Part shown: positions 1 through 15,100 of the stretch, piece by piece
Layout: each line of letters starts with the position of its first letter
How positions within the stretch are numbered: position 1 is the stretch's first letter
Assembly (NCBI RefSeq): GCF_001562015.1
Contig: NZ_LASA01000065.1
Coordinates: 39,202 to 103,201, forward strand
DNA from: Endozoicomonas arenosclerae
GTDB taxonomy: Bacteria > Pseudomonadota > Gammaproteobacteria > Pseudomonadales > Endozoicomonadaceae
Direction of reading: 5' to 3'
DNA length: 64,000 nucleotides
Program-made: the position numbers and the translations under genes
The notes under the pieces: generated by a model
Told to the model about the DNA's origin: nothing
What the model saw: the letters and a program-made list of their open reading frames with translations, nothing else
Database searches by the model: none

Positions 1-2
1 CA

Positions 3-191
3 GCGTGGTGGTGCAGTCAGATAAAAAATCGGCTGGTTTCAGAGGCTGGTCTGGCCCAGGAGCAGGCCGAAGAGTTGATCTCAAATCGACTCTCGTTTGC
101 GGGCAGTCCTTTGCTCAAAGAGAGCCGCAGGCGGGCTACAAAAAATGTAGGTAAGGACTGGCTGTTAAAGCTGTTTCCGGAACAACGTTAA
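3..191 (+). CDS. 3' end of unknown gene (C-terminal 62 residues)
   Basis: This frame is open from the left edge of the window to a TAA at 189-191, so the start lies outside. The visible tail is hydrophilic and basic, with a Lys/Arg-rich stretch (KESRRRATKN) and a terminal KLFPEQR. I do not recognise the family. It converges on the giant adhesin gene: its stop lies only four bases from the adhesin stop on the other strand, so no separate terminator fits between the two genes. The other two plus-strand frames hit stops within the first 140 bases, which supports this one as the coding frame. Confidence 0.5.
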   Translation, partial: AWWCSQIKNRLVSEAGLAQEQAEELISNRLSFAGSPLLKESRRRATKNVGKDWLLKLFPEQR

Positions 192-195
192 CAAC

Positions 196-3100
196 CTAGT
201 CAATCTGCAGATTACCGTCATCAATCAGGTTGTTTAGGATTTCAGAGTCCGTGCTGCCGCCACCGTAATTCGACAGGTCGACACCCTCAAGTTTAATTTT
301 CTGGGTGACATCGCCATTGGCATCCGGCTTCACTTCAATAGTCGTATCGCCATCTTCGAAGTTCAGGCTTAAATATTGATCCAAAGGTTCTGACTCATTC
401 ACCAGCACATCACTCAGATCAATCACATCACCGCCAGACCCAGTACTGAAATCAGTAATCGTATCCAGTGCTGGCGAGCCTCCAGTCCCTACGTCTGATG
501 AATCCCAGATAAACGTATCACTGTCGTTACCTCCGGTCAGGATATCGTCACCTGCTCCACCGGTAATCTGATCGCTTTGATCTGTACTAACAGTCTCCTG
601 AGCCACTTGCTCCGTAGTGGTGGCTGTCAGTCGTACATTGTCGAATACTAGTTGAGGCCCACTGATTTTATGCAGTTCAATGACCAGAGGCTGACCAATT
701 GCAGCGGAGTCAGCAGCTATGGCAGCCCCATTCAGATTTAGAGTCAGTGTGTCGAATTCTCCCTCTGCAGGGGTCACAGAACCATCACTAGCAAGAACTA
801 CTCCTCCCGCCTTGATACGCACTTCATAATCAGCAAATCCCTCATTGGACCGATTACCAATATCTACCTGTAGTTGATAGGAGATACTACGATCAAAGTT
901 TTCCACTAAAGTCTGAGAAATGGTTCCATCAGTATTAAGAAAACCGGCATTAATACCTTTAGTGGCAGGCTCATTCAATCCATTGTTGTTGTAATTATGA
1001 ATACCGTCGTTTGCCCCACTGAACGTCCAACTGCTGCTAGTGGGTTGATGGACAAAGGCGCCATCAGTAGTCAGTGACTGACTTTCAAAACTGTGGTCGT
1101 TGATTACCACATTACGTGTCACCGGGCCTGTGGCCGTAAAGGTCAGACTTTCATCCCAACTATTTCCAGTACCGGACATCGTGAGACCGGGCAGGTCTTC
1201 ACCGCTCAATGTCCAGGTACCATCACCATTATCAGTGCCTGCTGACAGGGATACGCCACTGGCAACATCAACGACAATGGACGCTTGACTGGAGGCCGAT
1301 ATGAATGAGGCACTCACATTGACAGGAACTGGCTGATCGTCATCCCCTGTAATGATGTCGCTTCCTGTACCACCAAAGATAATGTCTGCCCCAGCATCAC
1401 CTAATAAGGTATCGGAGCCACCTTCGCCCCTCAGCGTATCAGCTTGATGGGAGCCGTCCACGATTTCGTCATCACTGCCGCCTGACATTACACTGTTAGA
1501 TAAATTGCCACGGACGTCTACGCTAAATACTTGGGGATTACTGGAGAGATTACCGTCACTGACCGTAAAGCCGAAGCTGGTCCCGACGTCGGGATCGGTT
1601 GTGGGTGCGGTGTACGTCAGGTTGCTTATGTCAGTAGCGGTGATCACCTGATTAGCTGTTACGGCGACTCCATTGAGTATAAGAGCGCCGGAGGCAGGCA
1701 AGCTAGTGAGGGTAATAGACTGCAAAGTGTCACCAGTATCGACATCTGTAAAACGGAAGTCATTCTGGCTAAAGGTATAGCTGTCAGATTCTTTTAGTAT
1801 CAGCGTATTTTCTTCTGATACTGGCTTGTCGTTGACTGAATTAACCCGAAGTGACAGCGTTTCACTGACGGTTGAGCTATCACCACCGTTCTCAGTAGTA
1901 GTAGCTGTGATCGTCAGGCTGATGGTTTCTGTACTGTCTGCTGGTGGTGTTAACTGCAGAGTTGAATGATTCCAGCCCGAGAGATCTATTGAGCTTCCAT
2001 CTGCTGTTATTGAATGGCTGCCATCAGTCAGAATTGCACCAGCAGGTATTCCATCTGCAGTGACTGTCAGAGTTTCAGAGCCATCACTGTCGATCAGGGC
2101 AATACCCAGGTCAGGAAGGCTGTGAGCTGTATCTTCATCAGTAGCAACGACTTTATTGATCTGAATGTCATCCAGTTTGAAATAGTTGTTGTCCTGATCA
2201 AATCGAAGCTCCGTAACTGGATCGCCGGTTGCTGTCAGTAAAATAGTTTTAGTTGCGGTAATGGTGTCGGAGCCTGGAGCCTCAGTATATGTTGCTACTG
2301 TTTGCCCACCCCACTTCACCGAGATATTTGTGGTGTGATAAGGATTTTGGATATGGTGTAAAGTGAACGTCAACTCGTAGGTCTGCACTGAACTGTCGCT
2401 GGTATCGATATCCCTATAGGACTCTGTCGTATTCCAGTTGTAGAGCTCGTTGTTCTGTACTAGAGAGCTACCGATGTTAGAGGGGTTCGTTCTCTGCCAG
2501 CCATCAGCATTATTGCCATCAAATGTACTATTGAGAACCTGTGTGCCGATATCGTTCAATGTTGCGCCATCGGTAACGGCTGCAACATTAAAGGTCAGGT
2601 TGTGTTCCCCCGAGTAGCTATTACCATCATGTACCTTGAAGCCAACGGACGCATAGTCGTCCCCGGCCTCATTGCTGTCGGGTTCGAAGACCAGGTTACC
2701 CGCTTCAATATCCGCTTTAGAGATAACCTGGTCTGCGGTTACAGCAGCACCACTCAGCTTCAACGTACCTTCAGTAGGCAGTGTTGATACCTGAATCTGA
2801 GTCATCTCTGCACCTTCCTGATCGCTGTAACCCAGATCAGCCAGTGTCAGCGTGTAGTTGGTATCTTCATTGGTTGACAGTGTATTGTCAGCTGCCGTTG
2901 GCGCTTCATTAATGTCAGTTACATACACCGTATAGTCACGCGTACTGCTCAGCTCACCATCACTCACCTGAACCGTAATGGTATGGGAGGCGTTGCTGTC
3001 ATGGTCCAGCTGACCACTGTCTGCTACAGAAATTTCACCGGTTGTACTGTTGATAGTGAAGCGGCCACCGGCATCGTTGCTGAGTGAATAGCTCAGTTCA

Positions 3101-6100
3101 TTACTGGCGTTATCAATATCCGTTGCAGCGACTGAGCCCAGAACCGTACTGTCAGCACTGTTCTCGACCACATGGAATGCATCACTCAACAGATTATCAA
3201 CAGAATCCGCTTCATAGATGGCTTTGATCTGATCAGCATTGAGAGCGCTATTAAATACGGCCAGATCATCAATGGAACCATCCAGAGAACCGTCCCCATC
3301 CCAGTTACTTTTGCCTATATAGTTGTTGGTTCGAACCAGATCCGGTGGAACTGCACCGCTCAGATTTTCACCGGCCAACTCACCATTTTTGTATATTCGC
3401 ATGGCACCAGTGTCATCCACTGTAGCTGTGACATGCACCCACTCACCTTCCGTAAAGAAGTTACTGACCTTTAGCAAGCCATCTGCTGGGTACCCTGTTC
3501 CATCATAAATTTCAAAGGCAATGGTATCGGTTGAACCATCATGAGCGAGGATAATATTGTTGTTGGCTGAACCGTTACCAAAATCAACAATACGTGACCA
3601 GCTCTGGCTCAGGCTGTCGTATTTCACCCAGGTTGAAATGGTCATGGCACCACCGGTCTGCAGTCCGGCAATATCGGCATGGCCTGCTGTACCATCCATT
3701 TCAAAGGCCTGACCACCATTGTGGCCGGCACCCAGTGTGGCACTGCCACTCAGCGTCAGGTCGTTACCATTGCCGGATGAGTCTGTGCTGTCCGAGAAGC
3801 TGTAGGCAGCATCAATGCCACTGATCAGAGGGCTGCCTGACAACTCAGGCGCATCATTGACCGCAGTAACATCAACTGTTGCGTTAGCTGAAGAGGTTAC
3901 AGTTCCGTCACTGACGGTAAAGCTGAAACTGATGTCGGAGCCGTTGAAATCATCGGCAGGACTGAACGTCCAGGTGCCGTTGCCATTATCAGTCAGTGAT
4001 CCATGGCTACTGTTGTCTAATGTCAGCGCTGTAATACTAAGGCTGTCACCGTCAACATCAGAACTGTTGGCCAGTAACTGAGCTTCAGTAATCACCAGAT
4101 CGGTATCTTCATTGCTGCTGCCCAGGTCGACATTGGCAACCGATGGACCGTCATTCATGCCACTGATGACCACAGAGATATCATGAGTGGTACCGTCGGC
4201 GGTTTGCACAGTGAGGGTATCGGTGACGTTCTCTCCGTCATCCAGAGATTGAATCGCGTTTTGACTGTTGCTGGCTGTGTAAGTCCAATTGCCTGAAGCA
4301 TCAATGGTCAGGGAACCGTAACTACCGGTGATGGTTTCTGCAGTGAAGTTGCCTTCACCGGTATCCGTATCACTGACGATCAGAAGCCCACTTTTCACCA
4401 GATTACCACTGCCATCCACACCACTGTCTTCAGTCAGAGCAGCATTTGTTGTATCGCCCTTCGCTTCCAGCATCAGGTTATCAATTCGAACACCAGCGCC
4501 GTCACCGTTGACATAAATACCGTTCCAGTTATCCGGATTGGTATGATCAGAGGCTGAAGGGTTCAGTTGAGCATTGATATCTGACAATCCTGAAACGGTT
4601 GTCCACTCTGATTCTCCAGCCGACAGGTCTTTGTATTTAACGGTGACTGAGCCGCTGCCGCTGTTGGCTTCCAGATCGACTTCAACGCGGAAGCGAGCCC
4701 AACCATTACCATCGGCTGGTGTGAAGGATACCGTTTGTGTTGAACCATCAGCCAGTGTCAGAGTTAGTGTATCGTTATGATCTACTGGCTTGATTTTGAT
4801 GGCTACTTCACTGTCATTTTTACCGATCTTGCCATCGCTGTTGTTATCACCGCCAATACCCAGGTCGGTACCCCACCAGTTTTTGGCAACATCCGCCTCA
4901 AAAGTAAAAGTCGAAGCGTTACTGAGGTCTGGCACAGTATTCAATAAGGAACCGGCAGTGCTGGCAGACACTTTATTGAATTGAAGTGCCTGACTACCAT
5001 CCTGACCAATATCAGCCAGCTCCAGATCAACAGTAGAATTAAACTTCTCGGTCACCCAGCCATTCTGGCCGTTAAGATCGCCTGCTGAGAAATCATTGAA
5101 GTCTTCGGTATAGGTTTCAACAGAAGTAATGTTGGCTGTGTCATTGGCACCCGTTACAGTGATCGTGACAGTATTGGTGCTGGAGTCACCCTGGACATCT
5201 GTGACTCGATAGTCAAAAGTGACGTCTCTTGTGGCACCTTGAGCCAGATCCTGGAAGTCTGAGCCAGGGTTAAAGCTATAGGAACCATCTGTGTTGACCG
5301 TCACACTGCCTTCGGAGGGCTGGGTTTCCACGGCAAACGTCAGGGACTCTCCAGTATCCAGGTCAATGGCACTCAGCTGTCCGGCAATGGCTCCGCCATC
5401 TTCGGTAGCTGAAAGCGTACCGGACAGCGCTTCGGGTACCCGGTTGACGTCAATGGTCAGAGTGGATGTTGAGGTATCCGTGCCGTCGGATACGGTATAA
5501 GAGAACACATCCTGCAAACTGGTGTCTTTATACTCATAATCCAATGCGTTCAGCTCTTGTTCGTTCAGGGCACGGTTGTATATACGAAACTCATCAAGCT
5601 CACCTATAAAGGTTTGCGATTTTATAGTATTACCACCGTCGTAAGTCCCATCGTGATACGCGGTATCGCCATAACGAGCACCGAGAGCAAGCTGGTTATG
5701 GCTTGAACTCAACTCTCTTGTACCTGTACTCACATCCTTGGCAATATCGGTAAGTACTTGACCATCAAGAGCCGCTGAAAACTCATTCTCTCCTAATACC
5801 AGCGAGATATGATGGAAATCATTATCATCGGGTAAGTCAACACTATACCAGGTGCCTTCCCAGCCAACATTCGAGTCATACCCACCTATATAGAGCTTCC
5901 CACCATCTATGTAGGCATTCAGGCCTTTGGAAAACCCTCCCTCATCAAATAGCATCTGCCTACCTGACAAGTCATTGGTTTCATCAACTCTGAACGATAA
6001 GCTGATCGTTCGATCTGTCACCCTCATCTGATCAATTTCATTGGAAGACTCAATCAGCAGAGCATCACTTTCACTGGATAAATTCAAACCACTGCCGTAG

Positions 6101-9100
6101 AGCCCACCTCCATCAATAGTCGCTCCATTCTTGAGCGCGCCATCATCTGCAACACTATCACCTGAGGCAACATCATTGGTATTACCATCAAATCGCCAAT
6201 GGGCCACCAAACTGCTGTCAAGATCAGGTGTGTCAGGTGTATAGGTCCAGCTGCCATCGGAGCCAATCACAAGATCACCATAATCACCCTGAATAGTGGT
6301 AGACCCTGATATTGTTGTACCATTCACATCAGTAACAGTCAGTGAATCGTTTTCTTCATCGGAATCATTGGCCAGAACACTGGCTCCACCCGATACAACA
6401 GAACCTCCAACGCTTGCCTCACCGGTATTGGTATCTGCAACCAGATCAGCGGCATCATTGACTGCTGTTACATTAAGCGTCCATGGAACATTAGTTGTCA
6501 GAGAACCATCTGAAACAGCTATGACAATTGAAAGTGAGCCTACATCTGCATCATCAGGTGTACCACTGAATGTTCTGGTTGCTGAATCAAAATTCAACCA
6601 GACTGGTAGAGGATCACCATTAGAAAGCGTTGCATTAAAGCTCATGGCATCGCCATCATCATCAGCAAATGCATTAGCTGGCAATGTATAACTAAATGCA
6701 GCTTCTTCAGCCGTGGCCTGTTCAGCTATTGCACTGACTAACTCTGGTGCATCATTGGTATCGCTTACTCGGATGGTATAGGTCTGCTCAGATGTTAATT
6801 GACCGTCACTGACTTGCACTGTGATCGAGTGCGAACTGGCAGACTCATAATCCAGTAAACTGCCATCTGCAACGGTCACCTGCCCTGTAGAGCTATCAAT
6901 AGCAAAGCGACCACCAGCATCATTGGTCAAGCTGAATATCAGATTGTCACCTTCTACATCAGAAGCAGTGATGGTTCCTACCACTGCTCCATTTGAACTG
7001 TTTTCAACAGAAGAGAATGGGTCAGCATTTTTGCCACTCGAAGTGTCGAGGAATCCGGAAACAGCAGCTCCACCGTTAACGGATATATTGCTGATGCCAT
7101 AACCGGCATTGCTATTAGAGGTAGAAACGATCTGATCAGTACCAGAACTTTCAAAATAAGTCGATTTTTGTTCTGCTGTCAGATTATTCCAGGTAGAGAG
7201 ATCTGTGTACTTGGCTTCAATAACTTTAAAGTTCAGAGTGCCATTCTGGTTATCAGAGATCTGAACTTTAACCCCTTTACCATAACCACCATCCGTTTTC
7301 GTCAGCCAGACCGAACCACCCAACTCGAAGCCGTCTGGCATAGTCAGAGAGGCCGCATTCTTATCAGAAATAGATGAGCCGCCCCAGACAAAATCAATTT
7401 GTTCAACCACCGCTTCAGGTGTGGTCGGGGCATCATTAACACCATTGACAGTAATACTGACATCAGCAGACGAACTTAAAGAACCATCACTTGCGGTAAT
7501 CCTCACCTGTACGGTGCCTACATCTGGATCATCAGGCGTACCGGAGAAAGTACGGGTTCCGGCATCAAAACTCATCCAGGTCGGCAGTGGATCACCGTTG
7601 GACAATGTCGCTGAGAACGAAAGACTGTCACCATCAAGATCATTGAAAGCGTTTGCATCAACGGTATAACTAAAGGCAGATTCTTCAGCCACTGTCTGAT
7701 CAGATAGACCTACATAGTCAGATTCTGCAGGGCCTGAACCGGAAGGCACATAGTTGACATCATCGCTGATGACGATTTTATCAACCCCAGTACCGTCTTC
7801 ACGCATCCATAAATTAAGTTGGTGAGTACCTGGCTCATCAACCTCTATAGTTATACGACCAGCACCATTCATTCGGTCGTTAGCCCACTCCATTGATGTA
7901 GAGTCGAAATCAATGCGACTGCCACTCTCGACAGCCTCTCCATTCAGACCAATATGAATACTGTCACCATTCCCATTTGTCTCATTACCACGAACCCATA
8001 CGTAATAAGTACCTGCAGAATCAAACTGAATGTCATATGTCAGCTCTGAACTTTGGCCTGTATAGTCTTGATCAAATCCAAGACCATTATCTGCCGTGTC
8101 AACGTATTCCCCCCCTGAAGCAGAACCGTCACTTTTAACACTCCAGGTATTCCCACTGCGATTGACCTGGCTGCTAAAATTCTCAGCCTCAATAGAGACA
8201 AGACCATTGGACTCAGCAAAGACGGGTGAAGGTGAATCATTAACGTTATTGACTACCAGATTGAAGTTAGCATCCGTTGTCTCACCGTCTTCATCGGTAG
8301 CAGTGACCTTCAGGGATAATGTAGATACATCTCCATTATCTGGCACACCGGAAAACGCTCTTGTATCCGTATTAAACAGCAACCAATCAGGTAAATCAGA
8401 CCCATCTGCCTGAGTAGCAGAATAGGTCAGAGTATCTTTATCCCCATGAGTGAAGGTATTTTCAGGAACAGTAAAGTTGAAAGCAGAATCTTCATCTACA
8501 GACTGATTGGAAAGCACATTAGACACTACAGCATCATCATCAACCGCATTGACATCAATAACAGCAGAGACGCTTGCCTCATCACCTGAGGTTCCATCAC
8601 TGACCGTATAACTGAACGCCACATCCGCTCCATGGAAGTTAGCAGCTGGAGTAAAGGTCCATGTGCTGTTACCGTTATCCACCAATACGCCATGGGAATC
8701 ATTATCCAGGCTGATAGAAGCGATACTCAGACTATCACCATCATCATCAGAAGCATTGGCTAACAATTGTGCTTGTGTAATAACAACGGAACTGTCTTCG
8801 TTTACACTTCCAAGATCCACATTACCTGCTACTGGAGCATCATCCACTGACTGAATGACAAAGTCGATTGTCTGCGATGTCGTGGCTGTATCTCCGGAAG
8901 ATTCAGCAGCTGTGGCTGACACTGTCAGAGAAACCGTTCCGTTTGCATTGGCTAATGGTGTCAGACTTAGCTGACTTGTATTCCAACTGGAAATGTCTAT
9001 TGAAGAACCATCAGAAGTAACCGAATTTGTGCCATCGCCCAATACGTAACCTGAAGGAACACCTGAAACCTGAACAGAAGAAATAGTTTCTGAGCCATCT

Positions 9101-12100
9101 GCATCTACAAGTGCTGTCGCTAACTCAAAGGTTGAAGAGCTATCTTCATTGATCGTAATACTGTTCAATTTATTGATAGTCACATCATCGAACAGTGCAC
9201 CGTGATCATCAAAAGCTCCTGAGGTCTCTCTGATCACCACTTGACCACTGTCATTACCATTAGCGGGTAGCTTGATGGTTATGGTTTCCCATGAAGAAGT
9301 GGGCGTAATGGTCTGAAGCACTTCTCCATTCCAGACCACCTCAAACTCATCCGTTCCCAGACTGTCTGGACGAATACGGGTAGCAAATGAAATCTCGTGA
9401 TCAAAACCTTCACTGGTATCCACAGTGTATCGAATAGCATCTTCATTCGTTGCGGCACTGCCCTCAGTGTCATCCAAATCCATGATGTAGCCATTGCCGC
9501 CCGAAGCGTCGGATACTCCGTAAACGCTAGCCTGATTTATCTCAGGTGCATTTTCAGAAGTCCACCCGCTGGCAAGACCATCATTCTCAAAGTCCATTGA
9601 AGAAATAACTGTACTATCTGCAATAGAAAGGGTTGGCGCGTCAGCTACAGCACTAACAGTGATATTTGCCTGTCCTGAAACAGTGGCTTGACCATCACTG
9701 ATATCAAACAGCATGACAGACGAGCCTGACCAGTTGTCTGAAGGGGTAAATGTCCATGTTCCATTACCATTATCAACAACAGCGACTGAACCCGAATCTA
9801 TGCGCACATTACTGACAGATAATGTATCCGAGTCAGCATCAGAAGCATTGGCCAGAAGCTCAGCCTCTGTCATTACAAAGCTCTGATCTTCATTGGTACT
9901 CAGTGTCAATGCAGAACCGGACTCAGGACCATCATTCACAGAAGACACATCAACTGTTGCTGTCGCCACCTGATCGTCTGAAACGTTGCCATCAGATACC
10001 GTAAAGCTGAGAGCAACATCATTGCCATTAAAATTAGCCGCTGGCGTATAGGTCCATGTTCCATTGCCATTATCGGTAACAGATCCATGAGCACCATTAA
10101 CGAGAGACAAGCTAGTGATACTCAGGCTATCTCCTGCATCGACATCCGATGAGTTAGCCAGTAACTGTGCTTCTGTAATTAAAAGACTGGTATCTTCTGC
10201 AGTGCTTCCAAGATCAACGTTCGCTACATCCGGAGCATCCTGTACAGGTTGCAGATCGACCCGAATAGTTTGACTGACTGTTTCAGCATCACCACCTGAT
10301 GCCTCAGTGGCAGTAGCAGACAGCGTTAGAGTAAAGTCAGTCTCATGATTAGCTACAGGCGTGAGAGTAATATTAGCCAGAGTCCATCCTGTAACATCAA
10401 CAGCACTGCCATCAGTAGTTACAGTGTTAGAGCCATCAGTTAAGCCAAAACCTGAAGGTATGCCACTAAGAGACACAGCAAGAGATTCTGAGCCATCGGA
10501 ATCTGTTAAAGAAGCGCTCAAATCAAGAGCTATACGACTGTCTTCGGCACTGGAAATGGCTTTATCATATGCGGGATCAGAACTGTCATCAGCACCAAAG
10601 CGAGTTACAGTAATCTCGTCCAGCAAAGGACCCACACCGTTATTCTGTCCTGCCACTTCCCTGATTGTCAGCTGGGTACTGCTTTGCTCTGTATCAGGCA
10701 ATGTTACTTTGACTTCTCCCCAACTGGTGCCAGGATCAATCGTCTGCAAAACCTGGCCATTCCAGACTACTTCAATTTCATCAGTACCGTCATAACTTCC
10801 ACGCTGCTTCACCCATAGTGAAACTTCGTGGTCATGGCCCTGACTGGTATCAACGGAGTAATAAAAGGCATCTGGCGTTGTACCTCCTCCATCAGCATCA
10901 AGCTCAACTACTCGGCTTCCATTTCTGGAGCTACCTAGTGGACCGCCACTTGCATGACTTTCTACACTATTTTCTGATGTCCAGCCGTTAGCCAAACCAC
11001 CATTAAAGTCCATTTGAGAAATGACTGTCGAGCCTTGAACATCCAGGGAAGGAGCGTCAGCATCAGGCGTTATGGTCAAATCAACCTGACTGCTCACGGT
11101 GACGCTGCCATCTGAAACATCAAACCCCAGTTGTGCACTACCAGACTGATGACTGTCAGGAGTAACTGTCCAGGTTCCATTGCCATTATCAACTACTGAA
11201 ACCTGACCGCTTGTTACAGTCACATTGCTGACAGACAATGAATCATTATCAGCATCTGTTGTATTTGCCAGCAGCTCTGCCTCGGTGAGAGTGAAGCTGA
11301 CATCTTCATTTGTGGTTTTGTCGATATTGGAGCTAACAACTGGAATATCATTCACAGCTGTTACATTCAGGGTCATATTGTACGATGACTGAGTATATTC
11401 GCCCTGTCCATCAGCCACTTTGAAAGCAAATGAAGAATAATCATTTCCGTTATGATGACTGCCCGGAGTGAAAGTCAACAGTCCAGACTGAATATCAGAC
11501 ACACTTATTGTATCGCTGACACTAACTATTGCTCCGTTCAACAACAGCTCTCCCTGGACAGGCAGGCTTTCGATTTTTACGGAACTCAGGCTGTCAGACT
11601 GATCCTGATCGGCAAAATTGAAATCGCCGGCAGTAAACACATAAGTGGTATCTTCAGTTGCTGTAACAGTCTCATTAGCAGCAGTGGGTGCTTCATTCAC
11701 ATCGGTGACATAAACAGTGTAGGTACGAGTGCTTGAAAGTTCGCCGTCACTGACCTGAACCGTAATATCATGCGTACTATTAGCTTCATGATCCAGTAAA
11801 GCACCGTCGGCAACAGAAATTTCTCCTGAATTATTGATGGCAAAGCGACCGCCTGCATCATCGGTTAGTGAATAGGTCAGACTATCAGATACATCCTGAT
11901 CAGAGCCTGATACAGTAGCTACCAATGTGCTGTTAGCACTATTTTCAGAAATATGAATCGCATCATTCAGCTGGTTATCAATGGTTGCAGAATCAAAAAT
12001 GGCATGTACTTCATTTTCTGAGAGAGCTTTATCATAGAAAGCAAATTCATCAATCGAGCCATCGATAACCCTGTCCCCAGCAGAACGGTTACCCAGAGTC

Positions 12101-15100
12101 ACGTTGTACTCGACACCATTTGGCGTCCAACTGGTGGAAGACTCAGCTGCAAGTTCACCATTTTTATATAGCAGAAGGTCACCAGAGTCAGAAATTGTGG
12201 TCGTAATATGTACCCATTCACCCTCAACGAAGAAATTATCGATTTCCAGGGTGCCAGCTCTGCTGCCATTGTCATAAATATGAACAGCTAACGTGCTGTT
12301 ATGTTGTTCACGACCAAGGAAAAAGCTATCTGTACCATCAGTGACTTCAACAATTCGTGACCAATTAGGATCAAAACTGTCCATTTTCACCCAAGTGGAA
12401 AAGGATATATTTTCACCCATAGTCAGATCAAAGCTGGCGCCGGCAGATCCGTCTGAAGCATCAATGGTTAAAGCTGATCCGGTACCGTTATAACCTGTAC
12501 CTAATGAGGCATTACCTGCCAGAGCCAGATCATTGCCATTTCCTGTATCATCAGATGTATTGTCAAAACTGTAAGCAGCTAGTACCTCATTAACCAAAGA
12601 GTGAGTGGCTAGTTCAGGAGCATCATTGACATCAACAACATTAATGGTAAATGTTTCATTTACAGATGCACCGGCAGAGTCTGTTGAAGTAACCGTTAAA
12701 TCAATGCTGCTTTCAGATTCACTATCAAGACTGATTCCATCCTTAAGTTTGAGCTGACCACTAACGACTTCAAAACGGGTATCACTTAATGAATAGGTGT
12801 GAGAATCTCCTGAATCATCATCTGCAGTAGCAATGGCTCCTACAATCGCTCCAGCTGAGTTTTCAGAAACTGATGTTGAGTCGAGAGAAACACTGTCAGG
12901 TATATCATTGACAGCAACTACAGATAAGCTGAAATCGGCTGAATGAATGCTCTGTCCGTCAGATGCAGTCACTCTGACAACAATATCTCCAACATCACTG
13001 TCATCCGGGGTACCACTGAAGGTTCTGCTCTCAGCATCAAATGAAAGCCAGGTTGGCAACGGATCACCATTAGCCAGTGATGCTGACAGCGACAAGATAT
13101 CTCCGGAATCCACATCCACAAAAGCATCTGCAGCCAATGTATATAAGAATGAAGCCTCTTCATTAACAGCTTGATCAGCTGGCGCATTCAGATAATCAGA
13201 CTGAGCAGGCCCGGAACCGGATGGCGTATAGTTCGAATCCTTGGTGAGAACAATTTTATCAACTGACAAACCGGCTTCTCGCAGCCAGAGGTTCACTTGA
13301 TGTCGGCCAGCCTCATCAATGTTAATTGTTGCTCTACCGCTGTGTGTCCAGTTATTTGAGTTAGAGAAGTTAGTGAAACCCCAGTTCGTGTGACTATAAT
13401 CTCCATTCACACCAATATGGAGGCTATCCCCACCTCCACTCATAATTTCGCCTTTCATCCAGACATAGTAGGTTCCGGGGCTGTCAAAATTAATTTCGTA
13501 CGTCAGCTCAGGACTATCACCTTCTGTATCATTGCCGGTCCGCCACATTCCGTTTGAGGCCGTGGCAACTTTTTCTCCTCCAGACGCACTTCCATCAGAG
13601 ACTGTACTCCAGACAGAACCGTCACGGGCAACACTACTGTGGAAGTTCTCAGCTTCAATTGAAACCAGCCCACCGGACTCCTGAAAGACTTGTACAGGAC
13701 CATCATTGACATTGGTCACATCCAGATTGAATTGAGCATTGCTACTTAGCCCATCTCCATCTGTAGCTGTTACTTTTAAATTCAGCGTACCCACATCTTC
13801 GTTATCAGGGGTACCTGAGAATGTTCTTGAACCTGAGTTAAACTTCAACCAGTCAGGTAAAGCACTCCCATCAGCCAATGTCGCTGTGTATGTTAGAGCA
13901 TCCCCATCAACGTCTAAAAAGGTGTTAACAGGTACCTGGAATGTCAGCTTCGAATCTTCTGAAACACTCTGGTTGACGATGTTATTAGCAACTACAGGCG
14001 CTTCATTGACATCGTTAAGTGTGACGGTGAGATTAACAGGCGTCGATACAAAAGTTCCGTCGGACGCTGTCACCTGAATGGTATGGGATACTGCGGACTC
14101 GTAGTCAATGGCAGCCTCTCCAGCTGCGGTCAGTGTAACGGCACCTGTACTGCTATTGATGGTAAAGTAACCATTATCATTGCCACTTGAGATTGCATAA
14201 GTGACAGGGTTAGGGCCATCAACATCAGTATGAGAAACAGAACCTACAGCAGTCCCGTCTGAACTGTCTTCATCAATCGCCAAGCCCGTTGCTATTGCGG
14301 TAGGAGCATTGGTATTCAGAAGGACAATATCACCACCAGCAGGATCGAAAGTAACCTGGATATCATCAAGCTGAACCTTGACAGGGTCATCGATATCAGA
14401 CTTTCCGCCCAGTTTGGCTATGGCTTGATTGTATGTAAAAGTCCCTTGACCAGCCTTATCAAAATAAACGTAGTTACTATCTACGTTGAAATAGTCAGCA
14501 AGATCGTTGTAATCAAAGTCATCAGCAACAAAGGCGCTGATATCCAGAACATCCTGTTGCTCACTGTTTGATTTAAAGTCCCAGAGCGTGTCTACTTCAT
14601 CATCATCAGCCAGTATGAATGTATCATTACCCGCACCACCCGCAATAAAGTCACGACCCGCTCCACCGGAAAGAATATCATCATCGGAACCACCATCCAG
14701 ATAGTCTCGACCTACCCCACCTTTTAGAGTGTCATCACCATCTCGACCGTATAAATCCAGTCTCTGAGCTTCGCTGGATTCATAATCGCCCGTGCTTTTG
14801 TTGTAACCTCCGGATGTATCTGTAAACCCGGAGCCATCCAGAACATCATCACTGTCACCCCCAATGGCTTTTTCTATGCCACTAGCATGCATATCCAGCG
14901 TGACAGATTGTCCTGCACTCTCTTTTATTCTGGCGGTATCAAATCCAACTCCACCCTCAACAGCACCACTGGTTAAATCGAGGTTATCAATGAACAGCTT
15001 GTCATTACCCTCACCACCATAAAGAAAGTCAGCGCTTTTTGTACTGGCCAGAGCGTCACCATCCAGAATATCATCACCGGCATTACCATAAAGAGTGTCA

